Shown here: piece by piece, positions 15,449 to 23,106 of the stretch
Numbering within the stretch: position 1 is the stretch's first letter
How the letters are laid out: the number at the start of each line of letters is the position of its first letter
DNA from: a bacterium
GTDB lineage: Bacteria > Gemmatimonadota > Glassbacteria > GWA2-58-10
Length of the DNA stretch: 34,999 bases
Reading direction: 5' to 3'
NCBI GenBank assembly: GCA_021372515.1
Contig: JAJFUG010000015.1
Location: 1 to 34,999, forward strand
Made by a program: the position numbers and the translations under genes
The notes under the pieces: generated by a model
What the model was told of the DNA's origin: nothing
The model's input: only the letters and a program-made list of their open reading frames with translations
Database searches by the model: none

Positions 15449-16093
15449 GTTCAGCTTGGCGATATCGTCGGTGCTGCCCAGAATGACCAGGGTGTCACTG
15501 TCCTTTATCCGGTATTCCGCCGGGGGCAGGACTGTCACCCGCTCCGGCACGGCCTCCTTGACCGCCACCACGAACAGATTGTACACCCGCCGCAGGTTGA
15601 CCTCCATCAGCGACTGGCCCACGAACTCCATCGGCGGCAGCAATTCGGTCAGCACGTACTCGCCGCCCAGTTCCAGGGTGTCGAGGATCGAGGGCGAGGT
15701 CAGGCGCTGGGCCAGCTTGATCGCCACCTCCTGCTCCGGGAAAATCACCCGGTCCGCCCCCACCTTGCGCAGCGCCTTGCCGTGCTCGGGATCGTTGGCT
15801 TTGGCGATCAGGTACTTAACCTGTAACTCCTTGAGCAGGAGCGTTGTGATGATGCTCTGGCTGATGTTGTCACCCATGCTCAGGATCACCGCATCCATCT
15901 CCTGCGCCCCCACCGATTGCAGGAAATCCTTGTTCTCTGCGTTGGCCACGATGCCGCGGGAGCAGTAGTCGCGTATCTCCTGGACCCGGTCGCGGCTGCT
16001 GTCGATTGCGATCACCTCATTTCCGTCCTCGAACAGCGAGCGGGCCACCTGGAAACCGAAATTGCCCAGACCGATAACCATGAATTTTTTCAA
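15428..16093 (-). CDS. TrkA/KtrA-type potassium channel regulatory subunit
   Basis: The 221-residue cytoplasmic protein has an RCK_N Rossmann domain (FMVIGLGNFGFQVARSL with the GxGxxG at G8-G10-G13, acidic D31 ending strand 2) and an RCK_C domain in the last 80 residues. It gates the TrkH/KtrB channel in response to adenine nucleotides. The single RCK_N-RCK_C pair and length match KtrA/KtrC rather than the doubled E. coli TrkA. The start is a TTG at 16093: it has GGAGGG six bases upstream, whereas the internal ATG at 16081 is too far from it. It follows the channel gene by 22 bases on the same strand and is surely co-transcribed. The stop codon lies inside the HDOD terminator. Confidence 0.94.
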   Translation of the reverse strand: MKKFMVIGLGNFGFQVARSLFEDGNEVIAIDSSRDRVQEIRDYCSRGIVANAENKDFLQSVGAQEMDAVILSMGDNISQSIITTLLLKELQVKYLIAKANDPEHGKALRKVGADRVIFPEQEVAIKLAQRLTSPSILDTLELGGEYVLTELLPPMEFVGQSLMEVNLRRVYNLFVVAVKEAVPERVTVLPPAEYRIKDSDTLVILGSTDDIAKLNKKTKAS

Positions 16094-16115
16094 GGTCCCT
16101 CCTGAAAGAGCATTG

Positions 16116-17486
16116 TCAGATCATCACGTCTTCGCTGCCGTACTCGATGCTGATCCGCTTGCCGGGACGCACCATGCCGTAGGCCAGGGTCACCAGTCCG
16201 ACCCGGCCGACAAACATCAGAGCCACGATCAGCAGCTTGCCCAGATGGTTCAGCGAGGAGGTCACTCCCATCGACAGTCCCACCGTGCCCAGCGCCGACA
16301 CGCATTCGAACAGATAGCCCAGGAACAGGTCGCGGTGGCGCGGGTAAAGGATCTGCTGGCCCTGGGTCAGAAGCAGCAGCAGGGTGATCCCAACGACGGC
16401 CAGCACACCCAGCAGGATCACCATCACCACCTTGCCGATCGTCTCCTCCGGCACCGTGCGGCCGAAAATGTTGGTCCGCAGGCTGCCCTTGACCCGGTTG
16501 ACAAAAAAGATGACCAGCAGGGCCAGGCTGGTGGTGCGCACCCCACCGCCGCAGGAGCCCGGCGAGGCCCCGATGAACATCAGCAGGATGATAATCAGAA
16601 GGGTGCCGTTACTGAGCGCGGAGATGCGGATGGTGTTGAAACCAGCGGTGCGGGCGGTTGTCGACTGGAACAGGCTGGCCATGAAACACTTGTCCGGCCC
16701 CATCCCGAGCAGAGTGTTGTCCACCTCCAGCACATAGAACCCCAGCGCCCCGACCGCCAGCAGAAACAGCGTGGTATAGAGCACCAGACGGGTATGCAGG
16801 GACAGGCGTCGACGGCAGCGCAGGATATAGCGGTCGAACAGCTCGTACAGGACCGAAAAGCCTATTCCGCCCGAGATAATCAGGCTGCAGGTGGAAAGGT
16901 TGATCCACCAGTCGCCGACATAATTTTCGAAGTTGTTCGGGAAGAAAGCGAAACCGGCGTTGCAGAACGCGCTCACGCTGTGGAAAACACCGTACCAGAG
17001 CGCCTTTGCCAGGGGCATCCCGCTGCGGAACCAGCCCACGAAAAGACCGACCGCCCCCAGGGCCTCGGCGATGAACGTGAAAGCGAAGATCGTGCGGACC
17101 AGGTTGAGGACCTGGATGCGGCCCTCCTGCGAGTACATGTTCTCCACCAGCCAGCGGTCGCGCAGGGCGGGCAGACGCCCCACGGTGAGGAACATCAGGA
17201 CCGAGAACGTCATGATCCCCAGGCCGCCCACCTGGATCAGCCCCAGCAGCACCAGCTTGCCGAACAGCGTGAACGTGGTCCCGGTGTCCACCGTGCTCAG
17301 GCCGGTCACGCAGACCGCGCTGGTGGCCGTGAACAGGGCGTCGATATAGTGGATGCCCTCGCCCTTGACCGACCAGGGCAGCCAGAGCAGGACCGAGCCG
17401 GCCGCGATGGTGAAGAAGAAGCTGAGCACCAGCAACTGGCCGCTCTGCAGTCGCTGATAGAAACGGGACCACTGCCTGTTTTTCAT
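16116..17486 (-). CDS. TrkH/KtrB-type potassium uptake channel
   Basis: The 456-residue inner-membrane protein contains the four pore-loop repeats of the Trk/Ktr/HKT family: TATSAVCVTGLST, SAFCNAGFAFF, STTARTAGFNT and SALGTVGLSMG. Each supplies one glycine of the selectivity filter. Ten or so transmembrane segments are evident. The start is taken at ATG 17486 (MKNRQWSRF); an in-frame GTG at 17510 is possible but has no clear ribosome site. It lies 22 bases upstream of the TrkA-type subunit, forming a KtrBA-like K+ uptake operon. Whether it is Na+ or H+ dependent cannot be read. Its leader includes one arm of the 17-base inverted repeat at 17584-17600 and the related short hairpin 17545-17595. 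Confidence 0.95.
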   Translation of the reverse strand: MKNRQWSRFYQRLQSGQLLVLSFFFTIAAGSVLLWLPWSVKGEGIHYIDALFTATSAVCVTGLSTVDTGTTFTLFGKLVLLGLIQVGGLGIMTFSVLMFLTVGRLPALRDRWLVENMYSQEGRIQVLNLVRTIFAFTFIAEALGAVGLFVGWFRSGMPLAKALWYGVFHSVSAFCNAGFAFFPNNFENYVGDWWINLSTCSLIISGGIGFSVLYELFDRYILRCRRRLSLHTRLVLYTTLFLLAVGALGFYVLEVDNTLLGMGPDKCFMASLFQSTTARTAGFNTIRISALSNGTLLIIILLMFIGASPGSCGGGVRTTSLALLVIFFVNRVKGSLRTNIFGRTVPEETIGKVVMVILLGVLAVVGITLLLLLTQGQQILYPRHRDLFLGYLFECVSALGTVGLSMGVTSSLNHLGKLLIVALMFVGRVGLVTLAYGMVRPGKRISIEYGSEDVMI

Positions 17487-17583
17487 CCAGAACGCCTTCG
17501 CCCTTTCCACCGGCCGTGAGGCTCAGCGCCTCCCTTGCCCGCAGCGGACATTTTGTATATCTTCGATGCCTTTCCAGGCAACC

Positions 17584-17983
17584 CAGCAATGTCCGGTTAG
17601 ATTTTTGCTATAGAATGTTATGGGCGAACACAGTGTTCGTATCGGAATAACTCGATCCCGGGTCTAAGCCAAACCCCGTGCGGCTGACAGGCCGCCTCTG
17701 TTGCCTTTGGGGGCCGCACCTGTCTGAGCCTCCCGCCAGGGTAGCGTTTAATTGAGCGAGAAACGGCCGGGGCTGTAATTGCCGCACTGTCCGGCGGCGA
17801 TTCGCGGCAGCGCCGCCGCTTCAACGAGGGAGCGGAATTAAGACTCCGTAAACACTTAAGATTGACGCAGAGTCTCGGTTTGGACGAGTTTGCGGCCCCC
17901 GCTGGCTTTGCGGCTTTGGCCGAAACCAAAGCAGAAATGAGACGGTCAGCTTCAAACGGCAAGTTCCTAACCGGACATTGCTG
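17584..17983. repeat. Perfect 17-base inverted repeat bounding a 400-base segment
   Basis: CAGCAATGTCCGGTTAG at 17584-17600 is repeated as its exact complement at 17967-17983. Part of the sequence (CGGACATT) recurs a third time at 17545-17552. No flanking target duplication was seen and no ORF of a transposase lies between, so a small non-autonomous element is possible but unproven. Confidence 0.75.
17625..17639. promoter_or_regulatory. Palindrome CGAACACaGTGTTCG
   Basis: A perfect 7-base inverted repeat around a single central base, in the region upstream of the K+ operon. It resembles a dimeric transcription-factor site; the factor is unknown. Confidence 0.4.
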
Positions 17984-18022
17984 ATTCTGACACAAAGACC
18001 TTTCGCCCGGATGAAAAATATA

Positions 18023-18051
18023 TTGACAAATGAATTTTGTCGGGATAACAT
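18023..18051 (+). promoter_or_regulatory. Promoter of the ROK gene with an internal palindrome
   Basis: A perfect TTGACA (18023-18028), 17 bases and TAACAT (18046-18051) form the promoter. The inverted repeat GACAAA-N5-TTTGTC (18025-18041) overlaps the -35 element and spacer. The leader to the ROK start at 18310 is about 250 bases. Confidence 0.65.
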
Positions 18052-18054
18052 TAC

Positions 18055-18071
18055 TTGCATGCAACGTGCAA
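18055..18071. promoter_or_regulatory. Operator 1: TTGCATGCAACGTGCAA at the ROK gene transcription start
   Basis: TTGCA-N7-TGCAA begins three bases after the -10 element and so covers the transcription start. A closely similar 17-base sequence (13 of 17 identical) lies at the same place before the TonB-receptor gene (19629-19645), which suggests one repressor for both. Confidence 0.6.
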
Positions 18072-18309
18072 TTAAATACGACAAAGCAACATCTATCTTG
18101 CGGACAGGCCCGTTTCCCCTCAAGTTGAATGCATAGCCTTACTACCAGAAAGCTTTTAAGTCTATACCCACAGCACCGTTCAAGACCCTTTACGCACGGA
18201 AGCCCTGCAGGGTGTCTTACCGGCCCGAACAAGGGACCCGTATCAATTCAGGCGGAACTGTGCACCGCCAAGGTCGATCGAGAGCTGCATCAGCTCGGAG
18301 AAAGTCACG

Positions 18310-19575
18310 ATGAAAGAATTGTTTGAAGAAGTGTTCCCAGACAGCAACATGCCGTGGAATATCAACCGGGCCACTGTCCTGAGCACGATCATCGAGAAAG
18401 GGCCTATCTCGCGGGTTGATATCGCCAGGCTTTCCGGACTCGACCAGAGCACGGTTTCGCGAATAATGACCAAGCTGATTGAAAGCGGCATAGTCCTGGA
18501 GGAAAACAAGGGCAAGAGCGCCCTGGGACGAAAGCCGATCAACGTTAAGCTCAACGCCCGCAGCCGCGTGGTGGGCGTAATCGTGGTCAACCCCTGGCAG
18601 ACCGAGATTGCGGTGATCGACCTGAACGGCAACCTCATCAAGACCAAGCGGCTGAGCACGATCGTCGAGGACCCGCAGAATTTCCTGGCCGCCTGCTCGA
18701 GCGCGCTGCAGGTGATGCTGGACACAATCGCGATCCCCCTGGCCGGGATGACTGTCACCCTCCCCGGTTGGGTCGACCAGTTGCGGGGCGTACTGATCGA
18801 ATCGCCCTACCTGGGCTGGAAAAATGTCGAGGTGGCCAAGATAGTTTCGAAGAAAATACAGAGCAAAATCTTCGTGGAGAACGATCAGCGCTCCTCGGCC
18901 CTGGCGCAGATCTGTTTCTCCCCTGAAGCCATGGGCCTGAAAAGCTTCTTCCTGGTTCAGATAGATGTCGGGGTCTGGGGCGCCCTGGGCTGCCACAACA
19001 CGGTCTATCACGGGGCGCAGGGCCGCGACTGCCAGATCGGCTCGCTGCTGGTGCCGCTGGCCGCCGATTTGCAGACCGCGGGCCTCCCGGCCGTGGGCGA
19101 GCTGGAAAACATGGCTTCCGAGCGGTTTATTGTCAACCGGTACTGCGAGCTTTCCGGCAAGCCTTTGCAGGAAAACACCGACTTCCAGATAAGAGGTATC
19201 ATCTGCGAAGCTTCCAAAGGCGATCGGTCGGCAGTGCAGGCGATCGAGGAAGCCGCCTTCCACCTCGGTTCGACCCTGCCGGAGGTGGACCGGATGTTCG
19301 ACACTGAAAAAATCATTATCGCCGGCAAGCTGACCCGGGTCTGGGACATCGTGCTGCCAGCCATGCTCAAGGGCAGCCGGCACAGTTCCGTGCACAAGGA
19401 ACGTCAACTGGAAAAACGCATCATCCCATCCTCACTCGTCTGGCCGCCCTACGAGGGGGCCGCGGCGATAGTCATCAAGGATTTCCTGGGCGGTTTCCAG
19501 GTAGTCCACCGTCAACCGACTGTTACAGACTGGCAGATGCAGATCTGGGAAGACTGGGAGAAATACGCTTCCTGA
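18310..19575 (+). CDS. ROK-family transcriptional repressor with degenerate kinase motifs
   Basis: The 421-residue protein has an N-terminal winged HTH (residues about 17-80, recognition helix DQSTVSRIMTKLIESG, followed by GRKPINVKLN) and a C-terminal ROK sugar-binding domain. Family phrases are visible: VTLPGWVD, GVLIESPYLGW, KIFVENDQRSSALAQ. Where active members read GTGIGAGI, it reads IDVGVWGALG. The Cys-rich zinc motif (CxCGxxGCxE) is absent, replaced by PLAADLQTAGLPAVGELEN. It should therefore sense a sugar without phosphorylating it, like NagC/XylR-type repressors. The start follows GGAG nine bases upstream. It lies directly upstream of the TonB-receptor operon and shares a 17-base operator-like site with it, so it is the likely local regulator; the inducer is unknown. 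Confidence 0.9.
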   Translation: MKELFEEVFPDSNMPWNINRATVLSTIIEKGPISRVDIARLSGLDQSTVSRIMTKLIESGIVLEENKGKSALGRKPINVKLNARSRVVGVIVVNPWQTEIAVIDLNGNLIKTKRLSTIVEDPQNFLAACSSALQVMLDTIAIPLAGMTVTLPGWVDQLRGVLIESPYLGWKNVEVAKIVSKKIQSKIFVENDQRSSALAQICFSPEAMGLKSFFLVQIDVGVWGALGCHNTVYHGAQGRDCQIGSLLVPLAADLQTAGLPAVGELENMASERFIVNRYCELSGKPLQENTDFQIRGIICEASKGDRSAVQAIEEAAFHLGSTLPEVDRMFDTEKIIIAGKLTRVWDIVLPAMLKGSRHSSVHKERQLEKRIIPSSLVWPPYEGAAAIVIKDFLGGFQVVHRQPTVTDWQMQIWEDWEKYAS

Positions 19576-19594
19576 GCTTTCAGGCAGACTGATT

Positions 19595-19645
19595 TTTCCT
19601 TTTGGGGTATTTTTTAATATACTATTTCTTGCATGCTCCACGCAA
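19595..19645 (+). promoter_or_regulatory. Promoter and operator 2 of the TonB-receptor operon
   Basis: A TATACT -10 (19618-19623) lies in a very AT-rich stretch with only a weak -35 (TTTCCT, 19595-19600). Five bases after the -10 is TTGCATGCTCCACGCAA (19629-19645), the counterpart of the site at 18055-18071. A weak -35 and an operator at the start point fit a repressed or activated promoter. Confidence 0.55.
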
Positions 19646-19722
19646 CAATTTGTGTTCAAACGCTCATCGGGCGCCTCAAATTCCAGCTGTCACCAACGGA
19701 GGCCGGCCCCGCGGTTCACCCA

Positions 19723-19769
19723 TTGCCGGAAAAATTCCCCTTCCCATTCCGGAATGGACCTTCCGGCAA
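19723..19769 (+). other. Nested inverted repeats in the TonB-receptor leader
   Basis: TTGCCGGAA (19723-19731) and TTCCGGCAA (19761-19769) enclose the perfect 14-base palindrome CCATTCCGGAATGG (19744-19757). In RNA this could form a long stem with an inner hairpin, about 120 bases before the start codon. No T-run follows, so it is not a terminator; a leader stabiliser or protein-binding site is likely. Confidence 0.5.
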
Positions 19770-19885
19770 CAATCCCCTGGAGGGCCTATGGCATAAAATT
19801 CCAAAGTCCGAGTCTCGAACCGTCTCCCGCAGGCTTTCGCTGAAGCATCCAGCGTAAAGCACGTACTTTCCATGGCGGAGGATCC

Positions 19886-22800
19886 ATGACTGGCGTCATG
19901 CATTTTCTCAAAACAACCGGACTCGCTCTGATCGCTGCGGCCCTTCTGTTCGGCCCGGCCTCCTCAGTGCGGGCTCAGCTCAACACGAGCAAGATCGAGG
20001 GGGTTGTCCGCGATAAAACCACCGGTCAACCGCTGGTGGGGGCCCAGGTGCAGATCGAGGGCACCCGGCTGGGCAATGTGACCAACGCGGACGGCTACTA
20101 TTTCATTTTGAACGCACCGCCGGGACGGCGCTCCATAGTTTTCTCCTACACCGGCTACCAGAAAGTCATAGTCGCAGAACAGCTCCTGCTGGCCGGCCAG
20201 ACCACCACGGTCAACGCCGACCTCAGCTCCACAGTGGTCGAGATCGAGGGCATCACGGTCCAGGGTGAGTCCGAGGTGCTCGTCCCGCGCGACAACACCG
20301 TCTCCAAGCAGCGTCTCACCTCCGACCGCATCTCCGAATCCCCCATCTCCAAGCTGGAGGACCTTCTGGTCCTGGAGCCCGGGGTCCAGATCGGCGGCGA
20401 GGGCGGCATGGCCCGCGGCCTGCGTATCCGCGGCGGCCGCCTGGGCGAGGAGTCGATGGTGGTGGACGGCGTGATCGTGCGCAACTACACGGCCAACCCG
20501 TTCCGTAGCGGCTACGGCTGGATTTACGAGCAGGAGGCCGGCTCCCTGGGCGAGGACACCACCCCGCTCGAGGTTTCCACCAACGCGGTCGAGCAGGTCG
20601 ACATCATCACCGGCGGGTTCCAGGCCGAGTACGGCAACGCCCAGTCCGGCATCATCAACATCGTCACCCGCGAGGGCGGCTACCAGTTAAAGGGCAGCGC
20701 CCGCCTGACCACCGACGAGCAGAACCCCCGCACCGCCGACTACGGCTACAACCAGCTCCAAATGGACCTGGGCGGCCCGGTTCCCGGCATCCCCAACCTG
20801 TTCTATCACGGGTCCGGGGAAATCCAGGGCATGGCCGACCGTTATCCGACCCACGCCGATGAGGGCTTCCGCGGGGTGAACCAGGAGTTCGTGGACCACC
20901 TGAACGATGCTGTGCACAACGACCCGGTGTTCCGCAAATTGATGCCGGTATACACGCTGGAGGAGCTGCAGAAAGGCCGTCAGTCCTACGCCGACCTGAC
21001 CGGCAAGAGCGCCTCGCTCTGGTCGCCGGCCAACCCGGTGCGCCTGCCCGGCAACTGGATGGACCGCACGTTGGCCTCCGGCAAGATCACCTACAGCCCG
21101 ATCAGCGCGCTGAAGCTGATCAGCAGCGTAAATTTCTCGCGCAACCAGAACTCCTACCCGCAGAGCTATTTCGACAACGGGATCGTGACCAAGAGCCAGT
21201 TCCCCTACCGCGACTGGTCAAAGGATGCCGACACCACGCTCTACATCCCGCAGAGCCTGGCCCGCCGCACCCGCACCAGCAACACGCTGCTGGGCTTCGA
21301 CTGGACGTTCCTGCAGGGGGTCAAACGCAACGCCTCGCTGCAGTTCCGCTACACCAACATGCGCAACCAGGATGTCAACAGCGCCTCGCAGAAAACCAAC
21401 TACACCCACGACACCTCGTTCCTGAGCTGGACCCCGCACGACGCCCAGTTCGAGGTGGAATCCTATCCCAACCGCGAGCTGCCGGTCGACCCGGCCGATT
21501 TCCACTACTATCCCGACGGGCAGAGTTTCAACCACCCGAACTGGAGAGTGGAGATGCCGTTCAGCCTCAGCGCCAGCAGCGGGCTTTACGGCCTGAGCTA
21601 TTTCTACATGCGGGAGCATCAGAACAACTACAAGGCCGACATCGACTTCCAGCTCAACCGGACCAACCGGGCCAAAATGGGCCTCATGGGCACGTTCTTC
21701 GAGAACGACATGTTCTCCGTCGATTTCATGAAACTGTCCCGCGACCTGTCCAACGAGTTCAACTACAAGCCGCGGATGTACGCCTTCTACCTGCAGAACC
21801 GCACCGACCTGGGTGATTTTGTCTTCGACTACGGGCTGCGCTACGACGGGTTCCAGCCACGCGCCAACTGGGGCGTGCGCTACGGCGACCAGTGGGGCCA
21901 GGACTATTTCCCCAAGAACCTGAGCAAGGTCTCGCCCCGCTTCGACGTGGCTTTCCCGGTGACCGAGAAAAGCCAGTTGCGCTTCTCCTACGGCGTGTTC
22001 ACCCAGTTGCCCAGCATGGCTTTCATCTACAGCGGCGAAAACACGGGCGACCTGGACTACAGCCGCACCGACGCCTTCGAGGCCGGCCTGAGCTATCTGA
22101 TCAGCGACAACTCGGTGCTGGACGTGGTGGCCTACTACCGCGACGTGCAGGGCAACCTGGCCCTCAAGGAATACTTCCGCGATTACAATGAGTATTACAG
22201 CCAACGCCGCATCCGCGAGTATTTCACCGGCTACACCAACCGTGACAACGGCAACATCAAGGGTATGGACATCACCCTGCGGCGCCGTTTCGCCGAGAGT
22301 TTCTCTTTCAACCTGATGTACACAATGCAGTTCTCCCGCACCACCGGCAGCCAGTACAACTCCACCTCCTCCTGGGGCATTTTCATCGATCCGGCCACCG
22401 GCGAGCAGTACCAGCCGCCGGATGAAATCCGCCCGATCGACGGGGACATCACCCACAAGCTGTCGGTGAATGTCAACCACATGTTCCCCGAGGATTTCCA
22501 TTCCGGCACCTGGATCAACACCGTGCTCGGCAATGTGCGCTCCTACGCCATGTTCAGCCTGTCCAGCGGCCAGCCCCTGGTCGACCGGATCGTGCACGGC
22601 GGCGATGCCACCGAGGTTTCCTGGCTCACCCGCAGCGGCGGCCAGATGGTCGGCGGCCTGAACTATTTCCGCGGTCCCTGGGACTACAACCTCGACCTGC
22701 GTTTCAGCAAGACTTTCAGCCTGGGCGGCAGCCGCCGTCTCAGCGTGTTCAGCGAGATATTCAACGCCCTGAACAAGAAGAACAACGCTGCCTACCCCCA

Positions 22801-23035
22801 GGGCTACACCTACGAGGGAGCGAGCACGATCACCGGCGGGCTGGACCTGCTCTGGAGCGATGATCTGCTGCCGGAGCAGAAAGTCAGGTTCAACGCGGAT
22901 TTCAACCAGGACGGTATCCTGAGCGTGATGGAGGCGGCCAAGGGAAGCATCGCCTCCAGCGCGATCAATTCCATGTCGAATCAAGCCTGGGGCATGGCGC
23001 GCCAGATCCGATGCGGTCTGGAATACAGCTTCTGA
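19886..23035 (+). CDS. SusC-like TonB-dependent outer-membrane receptor with EF-hand loop
   Basis: The 1049-residue protein has a Sec signal (TTGLALIAAALLFGPASS, cleavage near residue 32). A carboxypeptidase-regulatory-like domain follows (IEGVVRDKTTGQPLVGAQV to about residue 115), then a plug domain (LEDLLVLEPGVQIGG, GLRIRGGRLGEESMVVDGV, QAEYGNAQSGIINIVTREGG) and a long beta-barrel ending in aromatic CGLEYSF. It imports a ligand across the outer membrane using TonB. Near the C-terminus, DFNQDGILSVME (residues 1005-1016) is a canonical calcium EF-hand loop, which is unusual here. The start has GGAGG five bases upstream. It heads a four-gene rightward set (secreted protein, PorV-like barrel, then a symporter). 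No SusD partner is present. The ligand is unknown. Confidence 0.92.
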   Translation: MTGVMHFLKTTGLALIAAALLFGPASSVRAQLNTSKIEGVVRDKTTGQPLVGAQVQIEGTRLGNVTNADGYYFILNAPPGRRSIVFSYTGYQKVIVAEQLLLAGQTTTVNADLSSTVVEIEGITVQGESEVLVPRDNTVSKQRLTSDRISESPISKLEDLLVLEPGVQIGGEGGMARGLRIRGGRLGEESMVVDGVIVRNYTANPFRSGYGWIYEQEAGSLGEDTTPLEVSTNAVEQVDIITGGFQAEYGNAQSGIINIVTREGGYQLKGSARLTTDEQNPRTADYGYNQLQMDLGGPVPGIPNLFYHGSGEIQGMADRYPTHADEGFRGVNQEFVDHLNDAVHNDPVFRKLMPVYTLEELQKGRQSYADLTGKSASLWSPANPVRLPGNWMDRTLASGKITYSPISALKLISSVNFSRNQNSYPQSYFDNGIVTKSQFPYRDWSKDADTTLYIPQSLARRTRTSNTLLGFDWTFLQGVKRNASLQFRYTNMRNQDVNSASQKTNYTHDTSFLSWTPHDAQFEVESYPNRELPVDPADFHYYPDGQSFNHPNWRVEMPFSLSASSGLYGLSYFYMREHQNNYKADIDFQLNRTNRAKMGLMGTFFENDMFSVDFMKLSRDLSNEFNYKPRMYAFYLQNRTDLGDFVFDYGLRYDGFQPRANWGVRYGDQWGQDYFPKNLSKVSPRFDVAFPVTEKSQLRFSYGVFTQLPSMAFIYSGENTGDLDYSRTDAFEAGLSYLISDNSVLDVVAYYRDVQGNLALKEYFRDYNEYYSQRRIREYFTGYTNRDNGNIKGMDITLRRRFAESFSFNLMYTMQFSRTTGSQYNSTSSWGIFIDPATGEQYQPPDEIRPIDGDITHKLSVNVNHMFPEDFHSGTWINTVLGNVRSYAMFSLSSGQPLVDRIVHGGDATEVSWLTRSGGQMVGGLNYFRGPWDYNLDLRFSKTFSLGGSRRLSVFSEIFNALNKKNNAAYPQGYTYEGASTITGGLDLLWSDDLLPEQKVRFNADFNQDGILSVMEAAKGSIASSAINSMSNQAWGMARQIRCGLEYSF

Positions 23036-23106
23036 AAACCGTGCTGAGGACAACCGTGGCACTGGTTCGTCAACTGAGCAACCGGATCAACACTCGGAGA
23101 GTTCCA

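Larger units (their letters stand above)
17511..18309. other. Large regulatory intergenic region between K+ uptake and ROK genes
   Basis: Eight hundred bases separate the leftward K+ operon from the rightward ROK gene. The region contains a distant 17-base inverted repeat, a 15-base palindrome (17625-17639), a short inverted repeat (17545-17552 with 17588-17595), several further inverted runs near 17795-17820, and a good rightward promoter with operators at 18023-18071. A 204-codon leftward frame (17618-18232) is open but cysteine- and arginine-rich without protein character. I regard the stretch as regulatory or as a decayed element, not a gene. Confidence 0.5.

Noticed and set aside
16062-17519. 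485-codon frame antisense to the TrkH/KtrB gene
   Set aside because: It has shadow composition and lies opposite an unmistakable four-pore-loop channel.
17487-17620. Possible c-di-AMP (ydaO-type) riboswitch before the K+ channel gene
   Set aside because: Such switches often precede ktr genes, but the conserved ydaO core segments could not be found in this leader.
17618-18232. 204-codon leftward frame in the regulatory region
   Set aside because: It crosses the ROK promoter and operators, is Cys/Arg/Pro-rich, and has no ribosome site or recognisable domain. A decayed gene cannot be fully excluded.
19571-19600. Short hairpin CCTGA-GCTT-TCAGG with later T-run after the ROK gene
   Set aside because: The stem is only five pairs, overlaps the stop codon, and the T-run is nine bases away, so it is not a convincing terminator.
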